A stretch of 64,000 nucleotides of DNA from JBPYFK01 sp051984675 (GCA_051984675.1 JBPYFK010000020.1:194025-258024), one strand, 5' to 3'; positions 45,332-54,462 are shown, counted from the first letter of the stretch. Program-made: numbers and translations. The notes: a model not told the origin generated them from the sequence alone.

Positions 45332-46273
45332 ATGAGCACGCCGACCTCGGCTCGGGCGCCCGTCGGGCAGTCCGCCCACCGCGTCACCACTCGCGCTCTC
45401 GGCTGGCTGCGCCACAACCACCAACGCGGTGCGCTGCCTCCCGGTACCACGGAGGAGATCGCCGATCCCGACAATGCCTACAAGCCCCTCGGCGAGATCG
45501 CGCTGGCGGCCTCGATAGCGGTCCGCGAAGGCCTGCTTTCCGCGCACGACGCGGACGTCGCCCGCGATCTGCTCGACTTCGCCTGGGGCGAGTACCGACA
45601 TGGCGACCTGCTCTACGAGCGACAGCTCCGGCACACGATGATGACCGATCCGCTGGAGATGTATTCGCCCTTCATCCGGGCCGGCTACCGGCACGAGGGG
45701 CTGGACGAGCTGCTGGCACACCTGAGTCGCCTGACAGCGGCGCGCAGCGTCGAGCACTTTCCCAACCGGCGGTTGGCCGTGGCCAACGCACAACGGTTGC
45801 TGGGGCTGGATCAGGACACGGACTGGGCAGCGCTCACCGACGCCACCTGGCTGGGCAGGCTGCCGGAGCCGTGGGCGATCGACTGGTTCACCGCCTACGC
45901 CGTGACGCACACCGCCTTCCACCTCACCGATTTCGGTGCCCTGCCCGGGGAACTGCCGGTGCGCATCCAGGACTACCTGCACACCTGGCTGCCCGTCTGG
46001 GTCGAGGTCTGGCAGGAGAACCATCAGTGGGATCTGCTCGCCGAGTTGCTCATCGTCGGCGCCTGCCTCACCGAACCGTGGTCCGACCCCGAGGCGTGGG
46101 AGCTGCTGGCCGGCGCCCAGCGAGAGGACGGCCTGGTTCCCCGGGACGGGCAGCCGGTGGACAACGACCCGGCCCGGGCGTTCCTGGACCACCACCATCC
46201 GACACTCGTTTCGGTGATTGCCGGGACTCTGGCGCTGTCCCGTACCCCCCATACGGCGACGTCCGCCCCGTGA
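45332..46273 (+). CDS. 313-aa helical protein resembling DUF6895 family
   Basis: ATG 45332 lies 3 nt after the previous stop. The sequence is composed of helical hairpins reminiscent of an alpha/alpha barrel: TRALGWLRHNH, DNAYKPLGEIALAASIAV, MTDPLEMYSPFIRAGYRHEG, AIDWFTAYAVTHTAFHLTDF and WDLLAELLIVGACLTEP. Invariant-looking His/Asp/Glu (HTAFHLTDFG) could form a site. It reminds me of actinobacterial DUF6895 proteins, for which no activity is known; this is a memory-based match. The stop overlaps the next start (GTGA). Confidence 0.8.
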   Translation: MSTPTSARAPVGQSAHRVTTRALGWLRHNHQRGALPPGTTEEIADPDNAYKPLGEIALAASIAVREGLLSAHDADVARDLLDFAWGEYRHGDLLYERQLRHTMMTDPLEMYSPFIRAGYRHEGLDELLAHLSRLTAARSVEHFPNRRLAVANAQRLLGLDQDTDWAALTDATWLGRLPEPWAIDWFTAYAVTHTAFHLTDFGALPGELPVRIQDYLHTWLPVWVEVWQENHQWDLLAELLIVGACLTEPWSDPEAWELLAGAQREDGLVPRDGQPVDNDPARAFLDHHHPTLVSVIAGTLALSRTPHTATSAP

Positions 46274-47349
46274 CCACCGGGCTCGGCGAGTCTCTAGAGC
46301 CGATCGCGGCTTCGAACGCCGCCCCCAAGCGCGGGCTGGCCGTGGCCGTCGCGGCGGTACGCGGTGCGGAGACGGCACTGCTGTGTCGCGGTCCCACCGA
46401 TCGGCGGATGCCGGCGGCGGTGATCGGCGACGAGACGAGGTTCGAGCTGGGCTCGGTGACGAAGACGTTCACCGCGCTGCTGCTGGCGGAGATGGCGGCA
46501 CGCGGCGAGGTCAGTTGCGAAGACCCGATCAGCGCCTACCTTCCGGCGGGAGCAGTCGCACCGGGCAGGCACGGCAAACGGATCACGCTACGACACCTGG
46601 CAACGCACACCGCAGGTCTGCCCCGGCTGCCACCCGGGCTGCTACGAACCGCGCTGCCGACCTGGTACACGAACCCGTACAAAGGCTTCACACCGGCCCA
46701 GCTGCTGCATTCGCTGTCCCGCACCCGCATACGTCACTGCCCGGGAATCCGGGTGCATTACTCGAACTATGGTGTCGGGCTGCTGGGACACGTGCTGGCC
46801 ACTGCGGCGGGCACTGACTACGCGGACGCACTCGCCACCCGCGTGCTACGCCCGCTCGGACTTGCCGACACGACGTGCGACCCGACACTGCCGCAGGCGA
46901 CCGGCCACTGGCACCGGCGACCCCGCCCGCCCTGGCGGATACCGGCTCTGGCGGGTGCCGCCGCGCTCCGGTCCAGCGCTCGCGACCTGCTGCGATACCT
47001 TCAGGCTCACCTGTTCCCGCACAGGCATATCGATCTGAGCACCGCGCTGGACGAGGTCGCCCGGCCACGCCCGATCGCGCCCGGCGGCGAGCCACTGTGC
47101 CTGGTATGGAACCGGCGCGAAATCGGCGGTAGTGGTGACCTGCTGTTTCACACCGGTGGCACGCGCGGATTCACCACCTTCATTGGGTTCAGCCGGCAAG
47201 CGCGTGTCGGCCTTGCGGCGCTGACCAACACCACGCCCACGCTGCGTAATGACTTCATTCAGACGGCGTATCTCGTGCTCCGGGCACTGGTACTGGAACA
47301 GGCGCCGGAATCTTCGCGCGCAGCAGTCAGCGGTCTACAGCACTGCTGA
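46270..47349 (+). CDS. Beta-lactamase/PBP-fold serine hydrolase
   Basis: A 359-aa class C-like serine hydrolase. The catalytic SxxK is S62-V-T-K65 (FELGSVTKTF), the YxN motif is Y164-S-N166, and the KTG-like motif is H294-T-G-G297. There is no signal peptide, so it acts in the cytoplasm. This is unusual for a DD-peptidase and fits a peptide hydrolase or cyclase; PBP-type thioesterases such as SurE cyclise peptides with this fold. GTG 46270 overlaps the previous stop by 4 nt. Its last 15 bp overlap the convergent methyltransferase. Confidence 0.9.
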   Translation: MTTGLGESLEPIAASNAAPKRGLAVAVAAVRGAETALLCRGPTDRRMPAAVIGDETRFELGSVTKTFTALLLAEMAARGEVSCEDPISAYLPAGAVAPGRHGKRITLRHLATHTAGLPRLPPGLLRTALPTWYTNPYKGFTPAQLLHSLSRTRIRHCPGIRVHYSNYGVGLLGHVLATAAGTDYADALATRVLRPLGLADTTCDPTLPQATGHWHRRPRPPWRIPALAGAAALRSSARDLLRYLQAHLFPHRHIDLSTALDEVARPRPIAPGGEPLCLVWNRREIGGSGDLLFHTGGTRGFTTFIGFSRQARVGLAALTNTTPTLRNDFIQTAYLVLRALVLEQAPESSRAAVSGLQHC

Positions 47350-48510
47350 AGGCGGCAGTGGCGGCGGGAGGAACGGCCGCATCGCAACATGCCCGACGTG
47401 GTTTCGCCATGCGTACCTTCCAGCCCGGCGCAGGACTTCCGCCGCCTCCCCGGCGAAGCCGTCGTCGTCGAGCGTTCCGGCAAGCACGGAGCTACACCGG
47501 GCGATGTCCTCCGGCGGCATGTCTTTCGGCGCACTCCCGAGGTATCCGGCGAGATCGCGGGCGCAGACACCCAGGTCCGCCAGCAGCCCGTCGAGCCGGG
47601 TGTCGAAGCGGCGGCGAAACCGCTCATCCGCTCGGATCGTGCCCACGGCGTGCGCGTTGGCGAGGTTTTCCAGGTTGTCGTCGTGCAGCGCGTACCAGGG
47701 CGCCAGCTCGATCGGTCGCACGTTCTCGATGCTGAGCGCGAACTCCCGGGCCACCAGCCGATCCGCTTCCTTGCGGTAGACGGTGTAGCGGGAACTCGCG
47801 GACTCCGCCCAGTTGCTCCCGCAGACGAACAGGCCGCCCGACCGCAACAAGCCCGCCACCCAATCCAGCGTCCGCTGCCGGAACGCGTGGTCGAAGTATA
47901 TGAACACGTTCATGCAGCGGATCACGTCGGCTCCGCCGTCAAGCTCGAACTCGCCGATACCCCCGGGGACCAGTTCGAGGTTGCTGGTCTCGTAACGGTG
48001 TAAGGGGTTGCGCAGCAGCCGACCGTGCTCGTCCGCCGCCTCGCCCGGCTCACCGGTGTCCCCGTCGTACACCAGGTAGCGACCGAACGCGGGGTCCACG
48101 CCGACGACCCGCCAATCCCCCAGCCGTTGTGCGGTCTCGACCGTGGTGAACGGCGGAAAACCGCAGCCCAGATCGACGAACACTCCTTCGCCGGAAGGCT
48201 CCCGCCACGGGTTCCCACCAGCGACGTACTCGTCGAGCTTGCGGTGCCTACCCGACATCGTCACCGGCGGAACGGCGCCGGACCACGCGCTGGGCACCGT
48301 CCTTGGCGCGCTGAACCCCAGCATCCAGGCCGTGAGCTGGGCGACGTCAGCGGGCCCCTGCCGAGCGGTCCGCATCAGCCGGAACGCCCGGTCGGCCAGC
48401 GCTTGCGCCTCGGCGGAAGCCCCGGCCAGTCCACGCAGTTCGGCCACCACGCCAGGCGACAGGCCGCCGTTGAAGTACGCGGTGTTCCACCGATCCACAA
48501 TGCCAGGCAT
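47335..48510 (-). CDS. CheR-like class I SAM-dependent methyltransferase
   Basis: A 391-aa protein. The SAM loop is VFVDLGCGFPPFTT and motif II VVGVDPAFGRYLVYD. RCMNVFIYFDHAFRQRTLDW followed by LLRSGGLFVCGSN is very like CheR (CRNVLIYFD...LRPGG). There are no chemotaxis genes nearby. It is tail-to-tail with the serine hydrolase, overlapping by 15 bp. It may act on the product of the adjacent operon, but the opposite orientation leaves this open. Start ATG 48510 follows GGTGG. Confidence 0.88.
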   Translation of the reverse strand: MPGIVDRWNTAYFNGGLSPGVVAELRGLAGASAEAQALADRAFRLMRTARQGPADVAQLTAWMLGFSAPRTVPSAWSGAVPPVTMSGRHRKLDEYVAGGNPWREPSGEGVFVDLGCGFPPFTTVETAQRLGDWRVVGVDPAFGRYLVYDGDTGEPGEAADEHGRLLRNPLHRYETSNLELVPGGIGEFELDGGADVIRCMNVFIYFDHAFRQRTLDWVAGLLRSGGLFVCGSNWAESASSRYTVYRKEADRLVAREFALSIENVRPIELAPWYALHDDNLENLANAHAVGTIRADERFRRRFDTRLDGLLADLGVCARDLAGYLGSAPKDMPPEDIARCSSVLAGTLDDDGFAGEAAEVLRRAGRYAWRNHVGHVAMRPFLPPPLPPSAVL

Positions 48511-48689
48511 GCCACCAGGTTCACAGACGTCTGCCCGGGCCGGGGAAGCGCTCCGCGTGGACGTCAGCTCGACGCTCGTCGATCCGCGGGAGGAACCTAC
48601 GTATCGCTGAACAGGGCGAGACAGCCGGCGCGTACGGCGACCCGGGTGTTGGATAGCGGTCTCACCGTCGATGCGAGAAAGGCGATCCG

Positions 48690-48806
48690 ATGCGACGCTT
48701 GATGATCACGATCGCAGTGCTCACGGCCACCGGCGTGTTCCTCGGGCTGGCGATGGCCACCGGCATTGTGCCCGTGCCGGGAACCAAGCCCCGACCACGC
48801 GGCTAG
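48690..48806 (+). CDS. 38-aa single-TM small protein
   Basis: ATG 48690 follows GAGAAAGG at 8-nt spacing. The product is MRRLMITIAVLTATGVFLGL followed by AMATGIVPVPGTKPRPRG: a positively charged N-terminus, one membrane helix and a basic Pro-rich tail. No family is known; composition and ribosome binding site are the only support. Confidence 0.45.
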   Translation: MRRLMITIAVLTATGVFLGLAMATGIVPVPGTKPRPRG

Positions 48807-48925
48807 GGACGCGACTCCCGGCAAGCGCCATCATCGCCGCCACCGCAGCCAGTCCTTTCCGTATGCATCCCGCTCACCACCCACACGCGTTCCGCGTGGT
48901 GCCAGTCCTGACCATGAAGCGTGTG

Positions 48926-51481
48926 CTACTGGGTGGCGATGGCGTCGAGGACGCTGAGCCTGGCCGCCCGGTAGGCGGGCAGGATCGCCGCCACCAGACC
49001 GACGAGCGCGGCCCCGGCGAGGACGACGCCGATGGTGGTCCACGGGACCGTCAGTGCCGTCACGCCGTAGGCGACGAGGACCTTCTGTCCCGCAACACCC
49101 CAGGCCAGTCCGAGCCCTAGGCCGAGAAGCGCCCCGTGCACGGCGATCACCACGGACTCCAGCCGGATCATCCGCCGGATCTGCCACCGCGAGGCGCCGA
49201 TCGCCCGCAACAGACCGATCTCCCGGGTCCGCTCCACTGTGGACAGCGTCAGGGTGTTCACGACGCCGAGCACCGCGATGACGATGGCCAGCGCCAGTAG
49301 CCCGTAGAGCAGTTCGAGGACGAGGTCGACCTGGCCGGTCAGCGCCTGCTGGTAGTCAGTCTGGTTCTGGATTCCCACCAGGGGATACGCGCCGAGCGCC
49401 TGGCCCAGTTCCTGCCCGACGACGGCCTTGTCGGCGCCGGGGCCGGTGTTGACGTACAGCGTGAAGTCCTTGGCCTGCGGGACATAGCGGGCCAGTGTGT
49501 CCAGGGACACCAGGAAAACCGACCCGTCCTTACCGCCGCCCGGCGGGGGCTTGCTGATCGCCCCGACCGTGAGATCGGCGGTGCTGCCGTTGACGAACCG
49601 CAGGTGCACCGGCGAGCCGATCGCGAGGTGGTTGGTATTGGCGGTGGACTGGTCCACCGAGAGCTGGCCGCGGGTCAGCGACGCGGTCGAGCCGGTCACG
49701 TACTGGGTGCGGACGGCCTGGTCGATCGTCGCGGTGTCCACACCAGACACGCTGACCTGGAAGCCCTGGAACTGCGCGGGCGCGTAGCGCTGGCGGGTCA
49801 CCGCCGACACACCCGGGAGCGCCCGGACCTTGTCCGTCACTTCCGGCGGCAGCGGCTGTGCGGCGTGGTCGGAGACGACGTAGTCGGCGCCGAAGGTGCT
49901 GGCGACCTCCTGGTGGATCGAGGTGTTCAACGACCCCGCCACCACTGCCAGGGTGCTCGCCACCGCCACGCCGATCATCAGTGCGGCGGCGGTGGCGCCG
50001 GTACGGCGCGGGTTGCGAACGGCGTTGCGCTGAGACAACCGGCCGACCGCCCCGAAGATTAGCGGGTAGGCCACGCCGAGCGTGTACACCACGGTGCGGA
50101 CCACGATCGGACCCAGCGCGACGAGACCGATGAGCGTGCCTACCATGCCGACGGCGAGCAGGACCGCGGCGTTGGTGAACACGGGCTGGAGGGTCGCGGC
50201 GAACAGCCCGGCGCCGCCAGCGGCGAGCAGAACCAGCCCGGCCAGTGCACGAACGACCAGCCGCCCCGCCGTCCGCGTGGTGTCCTGGCGCAGTGCCGCC
50301 ATGGGCGCGACCTGTGACGCCCGGCGCGCCGGCAGGTAGGCGGCCACCAACGTCACCACGACGCCGACGGCGTAGGCCGCCGCTGCAACGGTGGGCTGAA
50401 ACGCCAGCGGCGTGCCGGAGAGGTCCACCCCGAACATGCTGAGCAGGAGCTTCAGCCCAGCCGCCAGGCCGACGCCGCCGGCCAAGCCGAGAGTCGAGCC
50501 GACCACGCCGAGCACCAGCGCCTCGATCAACACCGACCGGGTGACTTGGCGGCGGCTGGCCCCGATCGCACGCAGCAGCCCCAGCTCGCGGGTGCGCTGG
50601 GCGACGAGCATGGAGAACGTGTTGAGGATCAGGAAGATCCCGACCAGCACGGCGATTCCGGCGAACCCCAGCAGCGCGTAGGTGACCACGCTGAGGAACG
50701 CGCCGACCTGGCTGGCCGCCGAGCTGGCCTGCTCCTCCTTGGTCTGCACGGTGAACCCCGGCCCCAGCACGCTCTGCACGTGCTGCTGCACCACGGTGTC
50801 CGGGATACCGGGTGCCGCATCGACCGAGATCCCGGTGAAGGCGTCCTTCTTGCCCAGCAGTTGTGTCTGGGCGGTGGCCGTGTCGAAAAAGACCAGGCCG
50901 GTGCCGGGGTTGGGCGTGGTGAACCGGGCCAGCCCCACCACGGAGGCTGGAAACGAGCCGGAGGGGTTGAGCACTCGGACTTGGTCCCCGAGCCGCACGT
51001 GCTTGGCTGCCGCGCTGTTCTGGTCGAGCACGATCTGGCCTGCCGCGGTCGGTGGATGGCCGGCGCTGATCGCGGCGATGGGGCGTGCGCGGGGGTACCA
51101 GTTCTGGCCGAGGGTGGGCGCGCCGTTGGTCGGCCCGACCGGCTGGTTGTGGCCGTCGACGACGGTGAGGTTCTGCATGTTGACCTCGCCGTGCGCGGCG
51201 CGCACGCCGGGAAGCGCGGCAACCTGGGCGATGGTCGCCCCGGGCAGAGTCGGCGTTTGCCCGGTGAGATTCTGGTCCTCGACCTCCACCGGGAACGCCT
51301 GCTTCGGCGTAACGGTCACATCCGCCGAACTCGCGGTGAACATGCCGGTCAGCGCCGTGTTGATGGTGTCGGAGAAGATCAGGGTGCCGGCGACGAAGGC
51401 GACCCCCAGCACGATCGCCAGCAGGGAGCCGGCCAATCGGCCTTTGTGGGCCAGGAAACTCCGCAGACTCGCACGCAGCAT
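48926..51481 (-). CDS. ABC transporter permease with two FtsX domains (MacB/DevC-type)
   Basis: An 851-aa permease. It has an N-terminal TM followed by a ~220-residue extracytoplasmic domain, three TMs, a central TM region and a second extracytoplasmic/FtsX unit. The characteristic ELGLLRAIGASRRQV and EIGLLRAIGASRWQI coupling helices lie in each FtsX half. Long-form actinobacterial permeases of this kind function in lipoprotein/antibiotic efflux or mechanotransmission. It starts 7 nt after the ATPase stop, forming a two-gene operon divergent from the blaI-like gene. Confidence 0.95.
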   Translation of the reverse strand: MLRASLRSFLAHKGRLAGSLLAIVLGVAFVAGTLIFSDTINTALTGMFTASSADVTVTPKQAFPVEVEDQNLTGQTPTLPGATIAQVAALPGVRAAHGEVNMQNLTVVDGHNQPVGPTNGAPTLGQNWYPRARPIAAISAGHPPTAAGQIVLDQNSAAAKHVRLGDQVRVLNPSGSFPASVVGLARFTTPNPGTGLVFFDTATAQTQLLGKKDAFTGISVDAAPGIPDTVVQQHVQSVLGPGFTVQTKEEQASSAASQVGAFLSVVTYALLGFAGIAVLVGIFLILNTFSMLVAQRTRELGLLRAIGASRRQVTRSVLIEALVLGVVGSTLGLAGGVGLAAGLKLLLSMFGVDLSGTPLAFQPTVAAAAYAVGVVVTLVAAYLPARRASQVAPMAALRQDTTRTAGRLVVRALAGLVLLAAGGAGLFAATLQPVFTNAAVLLAVGMVGTLIGLVALGPIVVRTVVYTLGVAYPLIFGAVGRLSQRNAVRNPRRTGATAAALMIGVAVASTLAVVAGSLNTSIHQEVASTFGADYVVSDHAAQPLPPEVTDKVRALPGVSAVTRQRYAPAQFQGFQVSVSGVDTATIDQAVRTQYVTGSTASLTRGQLSVDQSTANTNHLAIGSPVHLRFVNGSTADLTVGAISKPPPGGGKDGSVFLVSLDTLARYVPQAKDFTLYVNTGPGADKAVVGQELGQALGAYPLVGIQNQTDYQQALTGQVDLVLELLYGLLALAIVIAVLGVVNTLTLSTVERTREIGLLRAIGASRWQIRRMIRLESVVIAVHGALLGLGLGLAWGVAGQKVLVAYGVTALTVPWTTIGVVLAGAALVGLVAAILPAYRAARLSVLDAIATQ

Positions 51482-51488
51482 CGGCGGT

Positions 51489-52280
51489 TCAGCCCTTCCG
51501 CCCGTGGCCGTCGAACTGCTTCATCCGCTCCAGCACGGCGTCCGCGCTCGGGTCGGCCATCTCGTCGACCAGCTGGCCGTCGACCAGGAACAGCACGCGG
51601 TCGGCATACGCGGCGGCGACCGGGTCGTGGGTGACCATCACGATCGTCTGGCCCAGCTCATCGACCGAGCGGCGCAGGAACTCCAGCACCTCCGCACCCG
51701 TGTGGGAGTCGAGATTGCCGGTGGGCTCGTCAGCGAAGACCACCTCGGGGCGGCTTGCCAGCGCCCGCGCGACCGCCACCCGCTGCTGCTGGCCGCCGGA
51801 GAGTTCGCTCGGCCGGTGCCGCAGCCGGTCCCGCACACCGACGGTGTCGATCACGGTGTCCAGCCAGGCCCGATCCGGCCTGTGCCGGGCGATGGTCATC
51901 GGCAGCGTGATGTTCTCCTGGGCACTCAGGGTCGGTAGGAGGTTGAACGACTGGAAGACGAACCCGATCTTGTCCCGGCGCAACCGGGTCAGCTGCTTGT
52001 CGCGTAACCCGGTCAGCTGGTTGTCCCCGATCCACACCGCGCCCGACGACGGGGTGTCCAGCCCGGCCAGGCAGTGCATCAACGTCGACTTCCCCGAGCC
52101 GGACGGTCCCATGATCGCCGCGAACCGTCCCCGCTCGAAGACGACGTCCACGTCATCGAGGGCCACGACCCGGGTCGCGCCCGAGCCGTACACCTTCGTC
52201 ACCCCGGCGCCCCGGACCGCCGACACCGCCCGCCGCGCCTGGGCCGCCGCTGTCGCTGAACTCACCAGCATCCTCCGCAC
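51489..52280 (-). CDS. ABC transporter ATP-binding protein (MacB/LolD-type)
   Basis: A 263-aa ATPase. Walker A GPSGSGKST, Q-loop FVFQSFNLLP, signature LSGGQQQRVAVARAL, Walker B VVFADEPTGNLDS and the H-loop MVTHD are intact. FNLLP and DEPTGNLDS are hallmarks of the MacB/LolD group partnered with FtsX permeases. ATG 52280 or 52271 may be the start. Its promoter region is shared with the BlaI-like repressor. Confidence 0.95.
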   Translation of the reverse strand: MRRMLVSSATAAAQARRAVSAVRGAGVTKVYGSGATRVVALDDVDVVFERGRFAAIMGPSGSGKSTLMHCLAGLDTPSSGAVWIGDNQLTGLRDKQLTRLRRDKIGFVFQSFNLLPTLSAQENITLPMTIARHRPDRAWLDTVIDTVGVRDRLRHRPSELSGGQQQRVAVARALASRPEVVFADEPTGNLDSHTGAEVLEFLRRSVDELGQTIVMVTHDPVAAAYADRVLFLVDGQLVDEMADPSADAVLERMKQFDGHGRKG

Positions 52281-52331
52281 GTCGGCCGTGGCTCCGCTCC
52301 GGCCGTGTCACACTGTCGGGAACCACATCTT

Positions 52332-52362
52332 CTACAGAAACGTAGTAGCTGACTTTCTACAC
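52332..52362. promoter_or_regulatory. Putative BlaI-type operator in the divergent promoter
   Basis: Between the ABC ATPase and the blaI-like gene the sequence has interleaved inverted repeats: CTAC-N6-GTAG at 52332-52345, followed by TAGCTGACTTTCTA and CTACACG. BlaI/MecI repressors bind TACTACA/TGTAGTA-type dyads, so this could be the autoregulatory site controlling both directions. Confidence 0.45.
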
Positions 52363-52397
52363 GTTTGTCGAAGTGATCGCGGAGGAGGGTGGGCACT

Positions 52398-52805
52398 GTG
52401 ACCGAGCGGCCCGCGCCGGCGTCCGAGCCCGAGGAGAGCCGGCGCGCTCCGGGAGCGTTGGAGACCGAGGTCCTGGCCGTGCTGCAGGCAGCGGACAGGG
52501 CGCTGCCCGCACGAGAAGTGCTGCGCCGGCTTGGACACGACTTGGCCTACACCACGGTCGTGACAATCCTGTCCCGGCTGCACGCCAAGGGCACCCTCAC
52601 CCGTACCCGCGTCGGCCGCTCCTACGCCTACGCACCGGTGGCCGACGAACCCGGCCTGGCGGCCCGGCGGATGCACCAGATGTTGCAGGCTGAAGGCGAC
52701 CACGAAGCCGTGCTCACCCGCTTCGTCTCGGAACTGTCCACCCGCGACGAGCAACTCCTCCAACGCCTGCTCGGTGCCGACCTGACCAACAGGCCAGGAA
52801 GCTGA
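52398..52805 (+). CDS. BlaI/MecI/CopY family transcriptional repressor
   Basis: A 135-aa winged-helix repressor. GALETEVLAVLQAADRALPAREVL and LAYTTVVTILSRLHAKGTLTR are the family DNA-binding helix-turn-helix and wing. GTG 52398 is chosen because GGAGGAG lies about 10 nt upstream. It pairs with the M56 peptidase gene 12 nt later, as in BlaR1-BlaI systems, and faces the ABC transporter operon. Confidence 0.93.
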   Translation: MTERPAPASEPEESRRAPGALETEVLAVLQAADRALPAREVLRRLGHDLAYTTVVTILSRLHAKGTLTRTRVGRSYAYAPVADEPGLAARRMHQMLQAEGDHEAVLTRFVSELSTRDEQLLQRLLGADLTNRPGS

Positions 52806-52817
52806 CCGGAGGCAACC

Positions 52818-53774
52818 ATGCGCCTGGCCGTCTACCTGCCACTCGTCCTGCCAATCCTGGCAGCCCTCTCCGCCGACCCGTTCGCGCGGCGGCTGCACCC
52901 CAGACTCGCGACCTGGTTGCTGACCACGGCAGCCGTGGTCCTGGCCGTGTGCAGCACCCTCGCCTTGGGCCTGCTGGCCATGACCGGCATCGCGCGCATC
53001 CCGATCGTTGCCACGCTCGGCCGGTTCTCACTCGACGTGCTGCACCACAAAGATCCCGCAGCACTCTCGATCGGATGGGGCTCAGCAGTGCTCCTGACGG
53101 CCGTGACGGCGGCAGCGGTACGGACGCTCTGGCGACGCCTCCGCGCCCTGGCTGCCTCCTACCAGCAGGCACACCACCTGCCCGGCACCGGACAGGTGGT
53201 CGTCCTCCCCGACGCCGCGGCTGAAGCCTTCGCGCTCCCCGGATCGCCGGGACGGATCGTGGTCTCCACCGGCATGCTCGACACCCTCGACCCCGCTGAA
53301 CGCACCGTGCTGCTCGCCCACGAACGCGCCCACCTGACCAGCCGCCACCACGCCTTCCACACCATCGTCCACCTCGCCGCTGCCACCAACCCGCTGCTGC
53401 GCCCAGTGGCGAGGGCAGTGGGTTTCACCATCGAGCGGTGGGCCGACGAACAGGCCGCCGCCATCACCGGCGATCGGCGGTTGACGGCCCGCGCCGTCGG
53501 CAAAGCCGCCATCGCCGCCGCCCGAACAGCGCCTGGCCACCGGCGTCGCCGCCCGGGACTCGCACTGGGCGTTACCGGAACCGCCCCGTCTCTGGCCGGC
53601 GCCGGCGCGGTGCCCCGCAGAGTCGCGGCTCTCCTGGCAGCACCGCCAGGTCGCCACCTGCTTCTCGTCGCCGCGGCAATGGCCGTGCTGGCCGGCTCGG
53701 GTATCTCCGTGCTCGAAGCCACCAAAGACCTCGAAGCCCTCCTCGAACTGGCTCGCGCCATGGCACTCCGGTGA
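52818..53774 (+). CDS. M56 family membrane metallopeptidase (BlaR1-like)
   Basis: A 318-aa membrane protease. It has three N-terminal TMs and the zinc site H168-E169-R-A-H172 (LLAHERAHLTSRHH) with the third ligand downstream in ERWADEQA (from E206). A final TM lies near 283-300. It lacks the penicillin-binding sensor domain of BlaR1. Presumably it cleaves BlaI on an unknown signal to de-repress the locus. The BlaI-M56 pair is common in actinobacteria, often without a beta-lactamase. Confidence 0.92.
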   Translation: MRLAVYLPLVLPILAALSADPFARRLHPRLATWLLTTAAVVLAVCSTLALGLLAMTGIARIPIVATLGRFSLDVLHHKDPAALSIGWGSAVLLTAVTAAAVRTLWRRLRALAASYQQAHHLPGTGQVVVLPDAAAEAFALPGSPGRIVVSTGMLDTLDPAERTVLLAHERAHLTSRHHAFHTIVHLAAATNPLLRPVARAVGFTIERWADEQAAAITGDRRLTARAVGKAAIAAARTAPGHRRRRPGLALGVTGTAPSLAGAGAVPRRVAALLAAPPGRHLLLVAAAMAVLAGSGISVLEATKDLEALLELARAMALR

Positions 53775-53815
53775 GACGAGCTTGGTGCTCCGGGTGACGC
53801 TGGCGGCACCCGCAG

Positions 53816-54262
53816 TCAGTGGTTCGTTGCGGAGCCCCTGCGCTTGAGCATGGCGACGAGGGCCTTGGTCCGCGGCCAACGCCACCATGCGATCAGGCCG
53901 AACACGCCGCCGAGCAGTACCGTCACCACCGCGACCGGCGCCATGCCGGGGAGCAGGAACAGGTTGGTCAGCGTCGCGCACACCATGAGCCCGACCATCG
54001 CGAGCGCGGCCAGACCGCTTAACCGCGGGATCAGCAAGCCGATCGCGCCGGCGAGTTCACACGCGCCGGTGAGGTAGCGGAACCATTCGCCGAACCCGAT
54101 GGATCGAAAGCCTTCCACCGCTGCGGGGTCGCCGAGCAGTTTGGGCGCGGCCACCGCCACGAACAGCGCCGCCAGCAGGACCTGCGCGCCCCAAACGGTG
54201 ATGTTGAGCCCCCGCCCCTGCTGACCCACGCGCGCAACCGGGATCTCGTTCGACGTCACCAT
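53816..54262 (-). CDS. DoxX family membrane protein
   Basis: A 148-aa, four-TM protein: NITVWGAQVLLAALFVAVAAPKLLG, FGEWFRYLTGACELAGAIGLLIPR and LTNLFLLPG are DoxX hallmarks. It probably acts as a redox/quinone-linked membrane component. ATG 54262 has GGGAGG only 2 nt away. The next codon GTG 54259 has better spacing (5 nt) and may be the true start. Confidence 0.9.
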   Translation of the reverse strand: MVTSNEIPVARVGQQGRGLNITVWGAQVLLAALFVAVAAPKLLGDPAAVEGFRSIGFGEWFRYLTGACELAGAIGLLIPRLSGLAALAMVGLMVCATLTNLFLLPGMAPVAVVTVLLGGVFGLIAWWRWPRTKALVAMLKRRGSATNH

Positions 54263-54443
54263 GACCTCCCTACTCAAACCGCGCATCGCATCCGCGCATG
54301 GCAAGTCGGTAGGTTGAAGTCTGCTCACGATCTGCCCTTGCGCCAGAGGTCTTTCGTCCTCATGGCCCGGTGGTGGGTGCGCCGTGACGACCGGCTGCCT
54401 CGGCGCGTTGGCCAATGTCTGATCAGGAACCGGGACCTTCGAC

Positions 54444-54462
54444 CTACGTACCGAATACGTAG
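54444..54462. repeat. Perfect inverted repeat, possible operator
   Basis: CTACGTA (54444-54450), a 5-nt spacer CCGAA, and TACGTAG (54456-54462) form a perfect 7-bp dyad in the intergenic region between the DoxX gene and the 54570 gene. It resembles the CTAC/GTAG half-sites of the BlaI promoter region. Confidence 0.45.

Noticed and set aside
44627..46378. 583-aa minus-strand frame opposite the peptide-modification operon
   Set aside because: It spans three plus-strand genes that have proper starts and coupling; no motif is found in the antisense product.
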